In this document: in pieces, positions 1-13,610 of the stretch | Layout of the letters: the number at the start of each line of letters is the position of its first letter | Position numbering within the stretch: the stretch's first letter is position 1 | NCBI GenBank assembly: GCA_011037195.1 | Contig: JAAEAF010005051.1 | Coordinates: 1 to 64,000, forward strand | Direction of reading: 5' to 3' | DNA from: Triatoma infestans | Lineage: Eukaryota; Arthropoda; Insecta; Hemiptera; Reduviidae | DNA length: 64,000 bases | Program-made: the position numbers and the translations under genes | Notes under the pieces: generated by a model | Told to the model about the DNA's origin: nothing | Database searches by the model: none | What the model saw: only the letters and a program-made list of their open reading frames with translations

Positions 1-1195
1 CTGCTCCTGTTCGCTCTTCCCACTTACCTCATTGTCTATTAAGGTTATATCTACTAGCCGGGTTATGTCGGCAAGGTAGTCGGGGCTAAACTGTCAGTTT
101 GTAAATGCGAAGGGGGGGGAGGTAACTAAATTAGTTTTACCTCTTGATTCTTTTACTCCTTTATCTACTACACACACTTAAGAGTTTTCCTATTTCTAAC
201 ACACAGATGCTCGGAAAAACCTTCCTTTTTTTTTCTTATTTTTCTTTACTGCAATAGAAATTTAGCTATTGTTTAAAGGACCGTTGTATTCGAGAAAATT
301 GTTGAAAAAGAAAAACTTTATTCTCACTGGAAAAACAGGATATTTGCACCTCCTGTCAACAGATTTTTTTCAAATACGGGATTTTAGTCACTATTTACTA
401 AAGGGATTACAAGAGCCCTATTATATAGAGAGATGTCTTCTTAAATCACAATGCCCAGTAAGGGATCCAACAAGATGCGTGACAGAGGTCCGTAAAAGAC
501 TGCGCTCGTCCATAGGGATAAAGCTGTGAAACTACCCATGGCTGGAAGCTTGACAGATATGTGTCTAAAGTAAAGTGATCTCCAGTCTCTTCATCCAGAT
601 CTCCTACCATCCATTTTGGAACCGTCCATGCAACACCGGAGATAATATCAGGTATCATACCAGACAAACCTAATTTATAATTATGATAAGGATAATCTTA
701 TGTCCTTAATGCCCGCAAAGGGTATCTGATGCATGCAGTTACCACAAGTTGCAGTTGCCACGAGTTACCACAGCTCAGTACTCTATGTCCTTCGTCAGAA
801 CAGTAGACAATATACTTAAACTACTGCAATATAATCACTATTTGATTTAGTATTAAATAAATAAATAACTTCAATACTGTTTTTATTTCTATAATACAAC
901 TAGAGGGGGAATTTAAATCAAACCTTTAAAATGAAAAAGTCAGTTATATTTGTTCTTGTGAAGAGTGCACATACCAGTTTCCGATTATTAAATTCTGTAC
1001 ATCTATGTATCTTTATTGATTTTTTAATCACATTAACAAATTGTTATTTCTTTTTGTAAATGTTAAATTCTGTTTTATTTACCACTTTCTTCACCACAAA
1101 TCATAACACTACATACACTGTACTCTTTACAGACAAGGGCAAACATAGTACACGAACTAGGGTCTCTGTCCCTAGTTAACTGGCGAAAGCCAAGG
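1..1195. other. No gene recognised; AT-rich DNA
   Basis: I see no supported gene, RNA or repeat boundary here. Short open frames at 269-529 and 446-667 overlap on opposite strands, have unremarkable composition and no recognisable motif. Confidence 0.6.
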
Positions 1196-1197
1196 AA

Positions 1198-1415
1198 GAA
1201 GGAATGGATTAGCTCAGTGGTAGCGCGCTGGACTAGCAACAAGGAGGTCCCGGGCGCGAATCCAGCATGCTGCTCTTAGATTTCCTCTTCCTAGGACCTC
1301 TACAGCTCACTGTCCGCTGATGAGCAGTGTTGTCTGTAGCTAGAGAACATTGTTCGGAAGCCGGCAGTGCACTGAGAAGACTCCGGGGGGCACAATAGAT
1401 CTTTCAGGTTGCAGT
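1198..1415 (+). repeat. SINE-A copy (tRNA-derived)
   Basis: The head looks like a tRNA gene: an A-box-like TAGCTCAGTGG at 1210-1220 and a degenerate B box (GCGCGAATCC) near 1254-1263. The body that follows (about 1290-1400) recurs at 30765-30960, 35110-35350, 58510-58650 and 60960-61175, always with the same order of blocks: CCTCTACAGCTCACTGTCC, a GTGTTGTCTGTA block, GAGAACA, then GGCAGTGCACTGAGAAG. A Pol III-transcribed, LINE-mobilised SINE is the natural reading. It is not a functional tRNA because no cloverleaf closes. Confidence 0.8.
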
Positions 1416-4400
1416 GCAATAATCTCCTATAACAAAAAAAAAGTCCTTCAACGTTTAGTAAAAAATCCAAGTTTGGATAAAATTTGTCAACGAGTGTTTC
1501 ACATCAGATTTTTTTTCTCAAAATATTTATTTTCAATAAATTACAATTTTGATCGCACTGTTTCCTTTTACTAGGTAATTAATTTATTACAAATACCCTA
1601 CACGCTACAAATCGTTAAACAGTAAAACAGTGGATTTTATAATAGCTGGTTCTCGTGTGTTTATCTTAGGATGGTGGAACGTTCGTTCACCGTCGAGACG
1701 TCCCATGTTTAATGGGTACTTCAAAGTTTTATACGTGTGCTTTGGTGAATTAGTTTGGTAGAGGGTAAATTCTTAGCGTTAAGTACTTGCACACAGATAC
1801 ACAAGGTCTTCCTCTTTGGGTGAAAGAGAGAGTGGAAGAGAGAGCTAGGATGTGATAGTAATTAAGAGTCCCTTTTTCTCTTGTCTCCAAGCTCTCTCTT
1901 TCTTGTTATTACATAACAGGCTCCTCCCAAACTGTGTAAGTTACATTTACTTCCAATGTAACTTACAGACTTACTGGGAAAATCTCTTGAAAATTTTCAC
2001 TTGAAAACTATACTTCCCAGAGAACTTGTTCGTTCCTTTTACTTTGTTTTATTGTCCCAAAACGAGAGTTGGAGAGAGAGAGACAGTGAAGAAGGGAGAG
2101 TAGAATGACTTAGAAGATGATATTTTCTCTTCTTCTCCGGTAGAACCACAGACTTAACTACTTCTACCGCATCCTGTGTCTTTCCAATCTTGCTAATTTG
2201 TTTTGTAATCACTTTAAACCGTTATTTAAACAGAGCGAGCGATGAAAGGGATTTTGCCCCGTAACTCGCCCACTCCGCCCAGGGAGGCTGTTGTGACTCT
2301 TCTCCACCCATTCCTTCAAACTTTTAATCCTGATGGCTGACATTTTAACCAAGTCCTCCTCATCATTTCCTTTTTACTTTACACTGGGTGACTTTCTTCG
2401 TGCAACTCTGCTGAAGGGTTTTCAATTTCCCTAGTACGGTTCCTGAGTGGTGATTTAATAGAATAACATTCAAGTCTGCTAAGTAGATTGTAGTATTTAC
2501 TATTGGGTATTTTCAAATTTTGCGACCAGTTGTTTAAATCTACAAATCGTTACTAATAACTCCTTCCAGTCCAGTAAAAATGAACTGAAATAAGCCCCGC
2601 AAGGGGTTTATTTCTGGAGTCTCCTCTACAATTCTATTTCAGTATAGACAAAGTTTACCTTCTGAAAACATGTTATTCTGACTGTATGGTCTGTTTTTTA
2701 TTTATTCAAACGGAAATTAAAAATCTAATCGGTTGAAATAAAAAAGAAAAAAAAGTTAAGTCAAAAAGAGAAATTAATAGACGCACAGCCTTATTGATCG
2801 CCCAGGTGTGACGTAATCCTGGATAATTGAGTAATAACGTTCATAAGCCCTTGTGATGAAAGAGATGACGATTGACAGCTTTATTCTCATGAAAATAAAA
2901 TGATTAAAAAACTTTTATTAATTTTACAATGAAAAAAAAAATAAAATTGGAAATATTAATCTATTTTATTGGCGGAACAGTATTCACTTTTTCCGGAATT
3001 TTTCAATCAATTTACTAACTTTCGCATTTAACAAATGTCACTCAGATAATATATACACTTCCGTTCTATATGCTTTTTTTTTTTATATACATATGGAACC
3101 TATATTTGCGAACAGACAGAGAAACGTAAATATGATAGGCTGCTGACAAATACATCACTTCAAAATTAAATTCTGTTAAATGTCTGCTTTCTCTTGGGTA
3201 CTGACGACTCCACGAGTTACCCCCGCTAGAATATACCCACTCACATCTGAACAGTACATACAGTACTCACCTATACACTCAAGACTAAGGCACAAATCGT
3301 ATACACCTCTCAAAGGCTACTAAGGCCTGAAGCTCTTCTTCTGGGGATGTTAATGAAGGCAGACATAGAGGTCTGAAGTTAGGGTGGGGTCATTTTTTTT
3401 TTTTTAGTAAAGGAATTTCTGACATTAAATTTTAAATTTTATTTAATTTGGTTAAATGCCACTGGTTCTCTCGTCTAAACAATAATATAATCGCTTTTCT
3501 ACCTTAGTGATAGAAATATCTCTCCTTAGTCTCATTGAATTGAAATTGCTTTTGATTTCGTTCACTTTATTTTACATTTCTGAAAGCTGATTTCTTCTAG
3601 AAAAAACAAAGTCAGATGAGAGGAGAGGATTGCTGTGTAATACAGATTCGTCAGGCTGAATAACAATATTAGCTTTATAAAACTGGACCAAGAACGCAAC
3701 TTTAAGGAAATCTCGCCTCTGTAGTTGAAATTGAGGAAAGAGTTGACTATTGACTGGCCTGTAATTATCGGATTAAATGTGAGGAATAGGAATACGGAAA
3801 GGGAACCGAAATAGGATTTTCCCTGATGAATATCCCTGGGTTTGAACTTGTAATTTTTTAGTTTCTAATTCTTATACATGTTTTTTAGTTTTTTAACTTC
3901 GTTTTTTAGTTCCAGTTTCTCATTTGAAATCGTTGTTCAAATTCTCAAATACGATTTGGATAAACAATTTTTTTTATTTTTTTTATTTTTTTTTTACAAA
4001 AGTTGTTTTTGCTGTAATTTGACAGTTCCTATCTTCCTTTTAAGAGAGAAATTAAAATAAATAAAAAATTCTGAAATAATTAGCACTGGTTATAAAATCA
4101 AAAGAATGAACAAAAATTTGTTTGTCACTTTTATTCATTTTATAGATTATGGGGGGGGGGCTCCATATGGATGGATGCACATTTCCAGAATATAAATGTT
4201 ATATGATCGGAGTTTATTTCCCTGCGGTCACATTGTCTGCCAACACTGACTGTGCATATATATATAGTGTGCCTGTAGATATATATATCTACAGTATTCA
4301 CTCTGAAAGCTGACCGACCACCTATACTTGCATACCCGCCATCATTGCCCTTAGATTATAACTAATTCAAACTGTTATTTCCGCTTTGTTTCAATCGTGC

Positions 4401-4590
4401 CCTCTACCATAGGGGTTCACTTTGTTTTAATAACATTTTGTGTACATAAAATGTTCCGCTTTACTATCAGATAGATCGACTATGGTTTACTGCGCCTAAC
4501 TTACTACAATTTAGCAAACTAGTTACTGTTCCAATACTGTTCACACCATGTGATCCTACTTAATTTTTTACTTTCGCTTGTTCCTGGTAA
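1416..4590. other. No gene; low-complexity AT-rich stretch with one Rep-A end
   Basis: The only structure I can name is a Rep-A 3'-end fragment at about 1440-1520, recognised by GAGTGTTTCACATCAGATTT, and a perfect 22-bp palindrome at 4273-4294. The rest is AT-rich with many T and A runs. The frame at 3878-4060 is low-complexity Phe/Ser sequence and is not called a gene. Confidence 0.55.
4273..4294. repeat. Perfect 22-bp palindrome
   Basis: CTGTAG and CTACAG flank an alternating AT core, giving a perfect self-complementary 22-mer. It may simply be microsatellite-derived. Confidence 0.7.
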
Positions 4591-4594
4591 AACG

Positions 4595-5400
4595 AAGTAC
4601 TGCTATTGTAGAAATTTTGAAATTTAGTTTTCATCGGCAATATCTGTTTTGAGGGAGAACCCCTGAGTACGAAAATGTTTTTAGCAGCCTCTGTGTGAGT
4701 GTGTACAGAAAATATCACAACAAAAAATTATAGGAAGTGCAAACCTGGCATTTCGGTCAGCGATTAGGACCGCCTGTGACAAGAGGTTTCCAGCAAAATC
4801 CATCAACTGGAAGTGCGATTTTACTGAAATGTTTTAATTTTTTCCAGTTTTTCTTTTTTCAATTTTCTTGAAAACGGCTCCAATGATTTTCTTTAAATTT
4901 CGCATACTATTTTACTTTTTTTTTTGAAACATTTCGTGGGGAAATTGATTATTTTTTTTTTTTGTGAGTTCTAAGGAAACACTAGTGTTTAGCTGTCCTC
5001 TAAGAAGGATGTGGTAGAAATCCAAATTTGACATTTTTGGAAAATTTCTCGAAAACAACCATAGCTAGTTTCTGTAAAAAATTCGTATGCTAAGTGCAGT
5101 GATATAAACCAATCATTTTTCCAAACATAAAGTTATTTTAGGGAATTCTGCAGAATTTTTTTAGACATTAAATATCAAAGGTTAGTTGGTTTCAATGTTT
5201 TGGCGCTGTCTACCGGCACAATAATGTAATCACTACCTTCTATTAACTGCCAGGTTAGATAGTTGTACTTCTCTCTATCTCTGTTTTAATGTTAGGACAT
5301 ATGAGTCCGATTTGAAATTTTAAGAAAATTAGTCATTGTATATATAGATTCTATTAATAGCTAGAAAGTTGTTTTGATCATTTCACACCAGATTTCTTTT
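4595..5400 (+). repeat. Rep-A copy, nearly complete but diverged
   Basis: Shows the Rep-A block order: a TTTTCATCGGCAATATCTGTTTTGAGG-like segment, a GTGTGAG microsatellite remnant, a CATCAACTGGAAGTGCGATT block (4800-4820), an AAACGGCTCCAATGATTT block, and a TTTCACACCAGATTT end near 5383-5397. Confidence 0.7.
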
Positions 5401-6915
5401 TTCTTTTTCATATTTAGAGAGCCCTAAAACTTATATTTCCGATGTACACTGAATTTCAAAAATTTTAAAGATACAAGGAGGAAAAAAATACAGCTCAAGC
5501 CAAATTACATGTATCTACATTCAATTTTATGGACACTTTATTATCACTAGAACTTGATGGACACTTTATTGTCATTAAATGATTTGTTTTAATTATTCCA
5601 GAAGCGAAAAAATGCATACAATTATTATCTTCTTACCTTTTTTTTTTGTTTACATTAATGGTCGCTCTAAATTTAGAAAAATCTCTATAAAAAAAACTAT
5701 TAGATTTTTTTTTTAGAAAAATAAGTTGAACTAAAACTGTTGTAAAGTCTATTTTTTAAAGCGTTTTTTTTTCTGTATTTCCTTTTTTTCCCCTCCTTCT
5801 TCGAAAATAATAACGAATATTTTGGTGGCCTAAATTAAAAATTTAATGTGCAGCCCGGTGTGAGCTGAAATGAGAACGTAAGGAAGGGTAGAGACAAGGG
5901 CAGTTCTCCTCTTGTCCTTTCCCTCTCAAGTATATAACAATTCCTTAGTCCATTATGTACCTCTGAATTTTTATTTCCTTTGTTAGAGAGAGAGAGAACA
6001 CACGAACACGTCAACACATTGTAAACATTTTTTTTTTTAAACAAATTATACATTTTTACCCGCAGTATTTTTTAAATATTTTTACCAGCCTGTTAAATTT
6101 GTAAATTATAGTTAAAAAAAAAAAAAAATGTCCAATCATTATTATGATAACCCTGCTAATTATGATAATTAAATGATACTTCCCCATAGCCGGATTAACT
6201 TCTTAGAGGTAGTAAACGCTCAAGTTTCTAACAAGTTGTTTCCTGTTGGATGGAAAGATAATCTAGTTCTAGAATGTCATGTTTTCCCCTCGACCTCCCC
6301 CTTTTCTCTCATCCTCTCGCTTTCTGATTAAGCTTCGCCTTCCCCCCACCAGCCCACCCACCAACAACTTTTACATTACTGAAATTCGATGAACATTATT
6401 AAATCCTTTTGAAGTTAACATCGGATGTATGACATCCATTTTTCGGAATTTTAATAACATATCTCGGCACACTCACAACCAAGACATTGGTCCTTGTCGA
6501 CCTTGGGGGTTAGTTCGGTGACCAGTGATTTAGGTCAGTGGCCAGCTTTATCGGTGCTTGCTTTGACGTAAAGTATTGACCCTTGCATTGAAAAGGGTTT
6601 CGTTTGTTCGACCGTGGCCTTGTCTTGAAGACAGCGGCCGGCTAGGCCACTAGTTATAATTTATCTTTTATTCCTGCCATCCTTTGTGAAGATAGCAGCT
6701 GGCTGGAACCACTTTGACATTACTATGACTTTGATGTGTCATTACACACGTTACAAAAATAAAAGCTGATAGTCACTGCTAACTTCATCAAGCTTTAGAT
6801 TAATAACTTTCTTTTAAGTTACAATTCTGTCTTTTTTAATAGACATACACATAGAAACACATTGACATGAACTTCACATTACAGTAAAATAAACTTCTTG
6901 TTTTACTTACTGCCC
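5401..6915. other. No gene recognised
   Basis: AT-rich DNA with T/A runs. The 72-residue frame on the minus strand at 5835-6053 has no recognisable motif and is not supported. The stretch 6470-6720 is more GC-rich but I cannot assign it. Confidence 0.5.
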
Positions 6916-7610
6916 TAGTAAGAGGGGAAGTTTTGCGATCGTGTCAAATTTTCGAATGGTCTATGTGAGTGTTTGTTTTTGTGTGTGTATGAGTGAGTGA
7001 ACAAAATATCTCAAAAAAGGAAAAAAAAGTCATAAGGAATCTCAAATTTGATATATCGTCTAGGCATCATCACCGCAACTTACACCAAGATATCAGTCTA
7101 AAATCGATCAATCGGAAGTGCTCAAAGTTGGCTTCTGATTTTTTTGGGGGGGGAGTTTTCTGGTAAACGACCACAACGATTTTCTTTTAACGTGGAACGC
7201 TAACTGTACAGATATTGTTTATTTGAAACGTTTCTCTGGAAAAATTAATATTAGGGTGCTTTTGGGAGATCTGTCTGTTGAATTTAATTTAGTGCCGCTC
7301 AAGTTTTTTTTGGTTGAAAGGGAGAACCAGGAAGTCCACTCATGTTATTACATTGTATCCATCCCCTCCCACATTGCAAACATTGCAATTTTAAAATACA
7401 ATTTGTTAATTAAATTGTTTAAATTATAATTAATTTAATCAGTTAACCGTTAATATCATTTGCTGAAACTTTTATCACTTCTTTTTTTTTTTGCAATTTT
7501 TCTTAAACATTGTTTTTCTCGATTTTCTTTAAATCTGTTTTTTCATAGAAACATAGAATGGGTCATGTAGCCATAAATAGGTCTTATCGTTTTTCTGGAA
7601 ACAATTCAAT
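6916..7610 (+). repeat. Rep-A copy
   Basis: Begins with the Rep-A left end (AGTAAGAGGGGAAGTTTTGCG) and includes the GTGTGTGTATGAGTG microsatellite, the ATCGGAAGTGC block at about 7110-7120, and the ATTTGAAACGTTTCTCTGG block. The 68-residue frame at 7223-7429 lies inside this repeat and is not a gene. Confidence 0.7.
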
Positions 7611-10125
7611 GCAGAGGAAATCGTGCGGAAGCTGTGAAAACAATCTTTCCTCTACAGGACCATTAAAATGTAATAAGCGGGTTCAAATATCTAAATTATA
7701 TTAATTTTGTTTCCAAAAGTAAAGAATGAAATATGATAAGATCATCATTGATAATCGATTTTATTATTATTATTATTAAAAAGCAAGAAACTTTTAAATT
7801 CTAATAATTTATGCTTGAATTTGAAACTTAATAAGAATGGTATTTAGCTTAAGTAAGTATAATCTTGGATTCTGCCTAAATAACCGGAAATTCACATGAT
7901 ACGTGATTAATATTAATTCAGTGTATAGAGATTTATATACAAACATATCTATATATATAACAGGTAGATGATAGTATGTATATATACATAGTGTAGTACG
8001 TGCATCGTTTACCTAAATATATTATGATACATATGGGATTAAATTTATGCACATATTATGCAATACAATATGAATCCTCTTCCTTATAATATAGAATATA
8101 CAATCTGGTACTGTTATCCCGTCGAACAACCAGTGAGTTGACAACATCAGTGTTGCTAAATAGGTAATCAGTTATTCTATATATAACTATTTAGTTATTT
8201 CGAATCGCTATAAGAACAACTTGTTACCAATGTTTAATTGTAGCTGAACAACAGAATTTCTGTAATTCACTGTTACTAGGTGCTCTATTTCTCTGAGATC
8301 AAAATATTGTTTCGCCAAGAGGTGGCCGCATTAAATGCTCCATCACGTTTTATGAATATGTTTGAAGAGTTATTTTATTTTTATTTGTGTTTGTTTTGTA
8401 TTTTTGGTTTCTTTATTTAAATACTTCAACTTCCTTGAGCGAGCGTCAAGGCCTGTCTTCCCAGGGATGCTAATTCCGGCATAAAACACAAATCAGCAGA
8501 TGAAGAGTCGGCAGCCAATCAGCTCTGGCCTCCCCATCAATGCACCGTTACCCCGGGCTTCTGTGCTCTTCCTACAGTAGCACGTCTAGAAGCTTTGACT
8601 AGATTAGCATCAATTTTGTGGCCACAAATTTCTATAGAGGCAATTTCTATAGCAATCGACCTTGACGAACAATTTGAATTTTCTAGCCTTACCTCCAAGT
8701 AAAAAGGCCATAATTATCCAAGTTTTCCATACATCACTAGTCAGCGTTTTTCTTCTACTCGCCGGACTTTCGATATCTTTTTTCACACTTTATTCGTCAT
8801 CTGATAAACCAAAACAACTGCCAAGCTACTTGCGCGTCATTTATTCTTTCTCTCTATACAGCAAATATTGCACTGAATATTTTTCTCTTACTAACTGCTA
8901 ATCCAATTAGTAAATTAAAAGGATTAACTTCTAAGTTATATTCAATTGATATCAATAGTTTCCAAGTCCTATCTGTTCCTAATTACAGTCCACTAAATAA
9001 ATCATCAATCACAATGTTGGATTTTTTTCTCTGTTGACATGATTGGCAGTGGCCTGGCTACTACTCTCATTTGCTGGACAGCCAAGATTACTACAGGCTG
9101 GTAATAAAATAAATCAGAGGAGCAGTTTAAAAGTGAAGTCAAGTAAATGTGCTACAGTAGAATTCCGAAAGAATTAGTCACTGCTAGAAGTTTTCTGAGA
9201 GAAACAACGCCTTCAGTTTCAGTGAAAATTCTCGTTTTCATTGTCATTACGTAGATGATTTCAAAGTCACAACCCCCAGTATTAGACACTCAGAATACCA
9301 AGCTTCTTCTTCAAGTGGTTTTTTTGTAATTGAATGGCACGTGTATTGTGAAATTTCTAGACAATAGCGCTGAAGATTCCATGACATCTGCCGCTCAACA
9401 GCGCATAGGAGGCGAGGTACTGCGCATTTTACCACGTCTATCATTCCTTCTTTCACAGAGCACTTTTAAAAAGCATCATGCTTCTACCAAACTAATCAGT
9501 TGTCGTATAAAAAAAACAAAAAACGACAAATTCGGAGCTTAGTCAAGCCTTGAACTGAACAACAAGCCTTTAAGAAATCATGAACAAGCAACATCAAGGC
9601 TTCAACTAGTTTTCATCAAAAGTTCTGGACCAGCTACTCATCAAGAATTAATCGTTTGCCAATACTGTCACCCCACTTGGCTATTCTCAGCCTTTCTCTA
9701 TACACTATTTCCTGACTTATTCAAACGTAAATATAAATTGTGTGTGTAGAAGTGGAGTAGTGAATTTTTTTTTTTTTTCAACATTTCAACATCCCTTCAC
9801 CACCATTTCCTTAAGGAATTATGTAATCGGTGGTTAGGTGCTAATATCTGTTATGGTGAATATAGGCGCAATATTTATTAGCGTATTTATTAGCGTAGTT
9901 TTTCAGCAAAACACGTTTGCAATTTGTCAACGTACCATCAATATTATTGTTTCTGTCACATTATAAAAACTGCAATGGCCTTTTTACTAAAACTTTTTCA
10001 TGTATGAACTTTATGAAGTTTAATTAAGAAGGTTTCGTTTTTAATGTTTTTGCAGTAAGTCTTTCAATGGAACAGTAGTAGCGTTTAGTTACCTCTAACT
10101 TACTACTTCACAATTGGATGTATGG
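7611..10125. other. No gene recognised
   Basis: AT-rich, with TA-rich stretches (7930-8090). The segment 8440-8590 is noticeably more GC-rich than its surroundings, but I find no convincing coding frame. Frames at 8662-8901, 9247-9456 and 9330-9542 are unsupported. Confidence 0.5.
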
Positions 10126-10515
10126 ATCATGATATATGGTTCTAGTACCTGTTAAAAGTAATATACATTAGTAGGGTGGCTAGAATTCCAAATTTGAAGA
10201 ATATTTGTTAACCGGAAGTGCAATTTTACAAAATCGAATTTTGAGTTTTTTAGAATTTCTCCAATTCGAGAATACAGCGATTTCTTTTAAACTTGGAAAC
10301 CTATCACTTTTATAGGTAGCATTTTTCTAAAAAAAAAAAAAATAGTTTTTAGGTGGTTCTAAGGAATCTGAGTCGTTAAAATACAAATTTATTTGTTTAA
10401 TGTAATTGACGCTTCCTAAATTGTAAAGGTTGGGGATCACTGAACACCTGTATATTTATGTCAACACGAATGAGCAAAATTTGAAATTTAAAGATAATTT
10501 TAGACACACTTCAGT
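10126..10515 (+). repeat. Rep-A fragment
   Basis: Contains the AACCGGAAGTGCAATTTTAC block at 10210-10229, the CGATTTCTTTTAAACTTGG block and the following T-rich and GTTCTAAGGAAT blocks of Rep-A. The left end is missing. Confidence 0.65.
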
Positions 10516-10565
10516 TCGCTGATGGCTAAGCCATATGACGACAAAGGTACACTTGGACACATCGG

Positions 10566-11840
10566 ATCCCTATTTTAGGAAAAATATTCGAAAAGATACT
10601 TCTTTTACGCCTTCAACCATTACTAGACTCTCTCCAAATTATCCTTCGCCACCAGTTTGGATTCCGTAGTGGACACTCCACCATTCAACAAGCACATCGC
10701 GTTGTAGATGTCATCGCTACTTCCCTCGAGCGGAAGCAATACTGCGCTGGTGTATTCTTGGACGTGTCAAGGGCGTTTGATTGTGTATGGCACGAAGGCT
10801 TGTTATGGAAGCTCAAAGGCATTTTACCCCATACTTACTATCTCATTCTCAAATCATATTTAACAGACCGCTTCTTCCAAGTTACTCAAGAATCATCTAC
10901 CTCACCGGTTTATCCTATTCTTGCTGGCGTGCCACAAGGCAGTATATCCTGGCCCCTATACTTTATTCAATTTACACTGCTGATATCCCCACACATCCCA
11001 ATACGACCATCTTTACTTATGCCGATGATACAGCAATCCTTTCACCTCACAAAGATCCTGTAATTTCCAAACGTATTCTTCAATGTCATCTTCAATTATT
11101 AGAAACTTGGCTAACCAAATGGAAAATAAAAATCAACACGAACAAATCTAAATTTATAGTATTCACTCTAAATAAAAAAGTAATCTCTCCAGTTAATCTC
11201 TACAATACTCTTATACCACCTGCAGACCATGTTCGTTATCTGGGGCTTTACTTAGACAAACGTCTGACTTGGAACCCCCATACTAGACTCAAACGAACTT
11301 CCTTTAACCAACGTTTCAGACTTCTCTGCCGGTTTCTTGACAAACGCTCTAAACTGACTCTACAAAATAAAAGACGACTTTATACCGCTCACCTCGCACC
11401 AATTTGGAATTACGGACTGGAACTTTATGGGACTGCAAAGAGAAATAATCTCAACAGACTCCAAACTCTCCAATCCAAGATCCTACGATATATCGTCGAT
11501 GCTCCTTTTTACGTCTCTAACAAAACAATCCATACTGACTTGAAGATTCCATTTATTCACACCCTAGCAAAATCCAGATATCTCAAATTCCATAGTAATC
11601 TCTCCCTCTATCCTAATCCTGTAGTTCACACTCTCTCTTCAAATTCACTTCCGGGTAATCCTCCAAGACGACTGAAGCGTCGTGGGCCCCGGACCACCTG
11701 GGCATCTGATGGTAGTTATCAGTGGATAACTTATCATTCACACAAATCACCCCTCTTTTATATGTACATTGATCATTTTTACTTGTTACATGCAGAGCAT
11801 GTAGTTGGTAAAATTTCTAAATAAAAAAGATAAAAAAAAA
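10566..11840 (+). pseudogene. Jockey-clade LINE ORF2 fragment (reverse transcriptase), 5'-truncated
   Basis: Remnant of the reverse transcriptase of a non-LTR retrotransposon. Similarity begins abruptly near 10570 with PILGKIFEK and continues through HQFGFRSGHST, LDVSRAFD (first catalytic Asp, about 10760-10783) and AGVPQGS. A frameshift near 10945 moves the reading to the frame that carries TYADDTAIL (the YADD catalytic motif, about 11015-11040). That frame stays open to 11824 and includes VRYLGLYLDKRLTW and a C-terminal region typical of Jockey-type elements. It ends in an A-rich tail (11823-11845), as expected for target-primed insertion with 5' truncation. The frameshift and missing 5' part mean it cannot act alone. 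Clade assignment is from recalled motif layout, not a search. Confidence 0.88.
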
Positions 11841-11875
11841 AAAAAGATAATTTGTGATTTTATATATAACTGCAT

Positions 11876-11935
11876 TAAGAGGAGTAAGAGAAAGTCGTGT
11901 GAGTGTTTCACATCAGTTTTTTTTTTTTTGTATTA
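11876..11935 (+). repeat. Rep-A 3'-end fragment
   Basis: GGAGTAAGAGAAAGT followed by GTGAGTGTTTCACATCAG matches the right end of the complete Rep-A copy at 59541-60551. Confidence 0.7.
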
Positions 11936-13075
11936 GAATGAAGGACATCCTACAGGTGAACCCTTTCCTATTGGCAAAAGCACGCAATCTACCGGCAGAT
12001 TATTGACTATATGTTTGAAACTTCCCCATCTACTCTTGACAGTTTTACAACCTAACCACCTGAGGACTGGGCCACATAGGTATTTCCTCTGTCCTTCCAA
12101 CGGCCATATATTACATCTCCTATTTTATTCATATTTACATAATTAGGAAAAATAAATATTTCCCTAATTTGTTTATAGACAATATTTTAAAAATTATATT
12201 TTAATTATGTATTAATTCAAAAAATTTTTACTAGTTTTTTTTTTTAATATTTTTTTGTTTTAGTATAAATCAAAAGGTTAATCCTTGTGCTAACTAATTC
12301 AAGATATTGTCCCATATATCTGAATTATTATAATCCTATTTGTGCTAATTATTTAAAAACAGATTATATGTCCAATATCTAGTTTTCTTTAATTTTTAAA
12401 TTAATTGTTGACGCTTAAAACTGTTGATTATCCTCACCATCTCCTCACTCGTTATTCACACGTCGTTTGTCCTTTTTTTTTTAATATAGTCAGGACCAAG
12501 TTATTTCCTTGAATTTCTAGGTTCCCCCAAATCCAATATCTTTTTTTATTTTACAGTTTACTAGATTCCTGCATTCTGGAAATGACCAATCCAACATTTC
12601 CCTCGGCGATTGCATAGACATCCTCCGAACATGACCATATTATTGGAGTGTCCACTTTTAGCTTTCAGCTTAATCGGCATTTAATCCAGCTCTCATTCTT
12701 CCTCTGACGTTGAACACCCCTTGATTTTGCCCTCATCGATTTCTAAGTGAAACTCGCGACCGCAAGAATTTTTTTTAAAGCTTCGAACTGCCACCGTTAA
12801 TGTAATATTTAAAATTAATCAAATTATTGATATTGTTCTCACATCTAATATTAATTAAATCATGCTTCAAGTAATTATTACTTAATACATATGTTATTAC
12901 GTAATACTATGATGATGATGATAATATATTCAATGGTTAATTTGTTTTTTAATACATAATTCTTGTTTAAATAATATAAAATGATTTATTGATATTAGTA
13001 TTTATATAAAAGTTAATCAAATTTAATAAAATTATACTTTGAACTTTTATATAAAGCGAAAATTCGAGATTTCTG
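11936..13075. other. No gene recognised
   Basis: Very AT-rich. No open frame or repeat boundary that I can support. Confidence 0.55.
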
Positions 13076-13235
13076 TGATTTTCATTTCAGAGAACATTTA
13101 TTTCTATATTACACGCACTCACATACTGTCAAATCGCTAAAAAGATCGTTTTACGAATTCAGAATACCTCAAAACGGTGTATTTCCGGAGGAAAACACAA
13201 ATTCCAAAAATTGATATGATTGCAACGATTTCTTT
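13076..13235 (-). repeat. Rep-A 5'-part, minus orientation
   Basis: Read on the minus strand it gives the Rep-A segment with TTTTCCTCCGGAAATACACC and TTTTGAGGTATTC next to the microsatellite-side block. Confidence 0.55.
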
Positions 13236-13567
13236 TATATAGTAGGTAAGACAAAGTAAATAAAGTTTATGCTAATAAATTAAGAATTCATCTCTAGGAG
13301 TGAAGAAATATTTGATTTCTTAATTTTCCCAGTTAAGGGCCCTTATCTGGACCAGTATCTTTGACCGCTAGATGGCACTTGTGGCATTAATTATTGCAGA
13401 AGCATAAAAAAAAGAAGTCAAATATGAATTAAATTTGTGAATAAAAAATTTTGTACAAAATAAAAACTCCAATTTTTAATTAATGCATGCTGACTCTAAT
13501 ATAATTATGATTTTTTTTTTATTGCTGTCTAATACAATTATAAACTAATCTTCCTGCAATTTTACAG

Positions 13568-13604
13568 GTACCTTTTTGGAGATGTATGAACGATACAGAA
13601 AAGA
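13568..13604 (+). other. Candidate small internal exon (37 nt)
   Basis: A pyrimidine-rich tract ending in TTTTACAG (13560-13567) is followed by 37 nt and then a near-consensus donor, GTAAGT (13605-13610). One frame reads without stops and gives TFLEMYERYRK, which is more protein-like than surrounding six-frame noise. If real, it is a phase-shifting micro-exon of a host gene whose other exons lie outside the window. A chance match of splice signals is quite possible, so this is only a candidate. Confidence 0.25.
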
Positions 13605-13610
13605 GTAAGT

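Noticed and set aside
1203..1265. Functional tRNA gene
   Set aside because: A- and B-box-like sequences are present but no cloverleaf closes, and the segment is the head of a repeated SINE.
1316..1350. Another hammerhead core (CTGATGA in SINE-A)
   Set aside because: No following stem II with GAAA, and the other SINE-A copies read GTGATGG at this place.
8440..8590. GC-richer segment as a host exon or promoter
   Set aside because: No open frame with splice signals and no recognisable element.
10781..11824. Open frame of 347 residues as an intact gene
   Set aside because: It is the 3' part of a frameshifted Jockey-type reverse transcriptase; the first half of the domain lies in another frame upstream of 10945.
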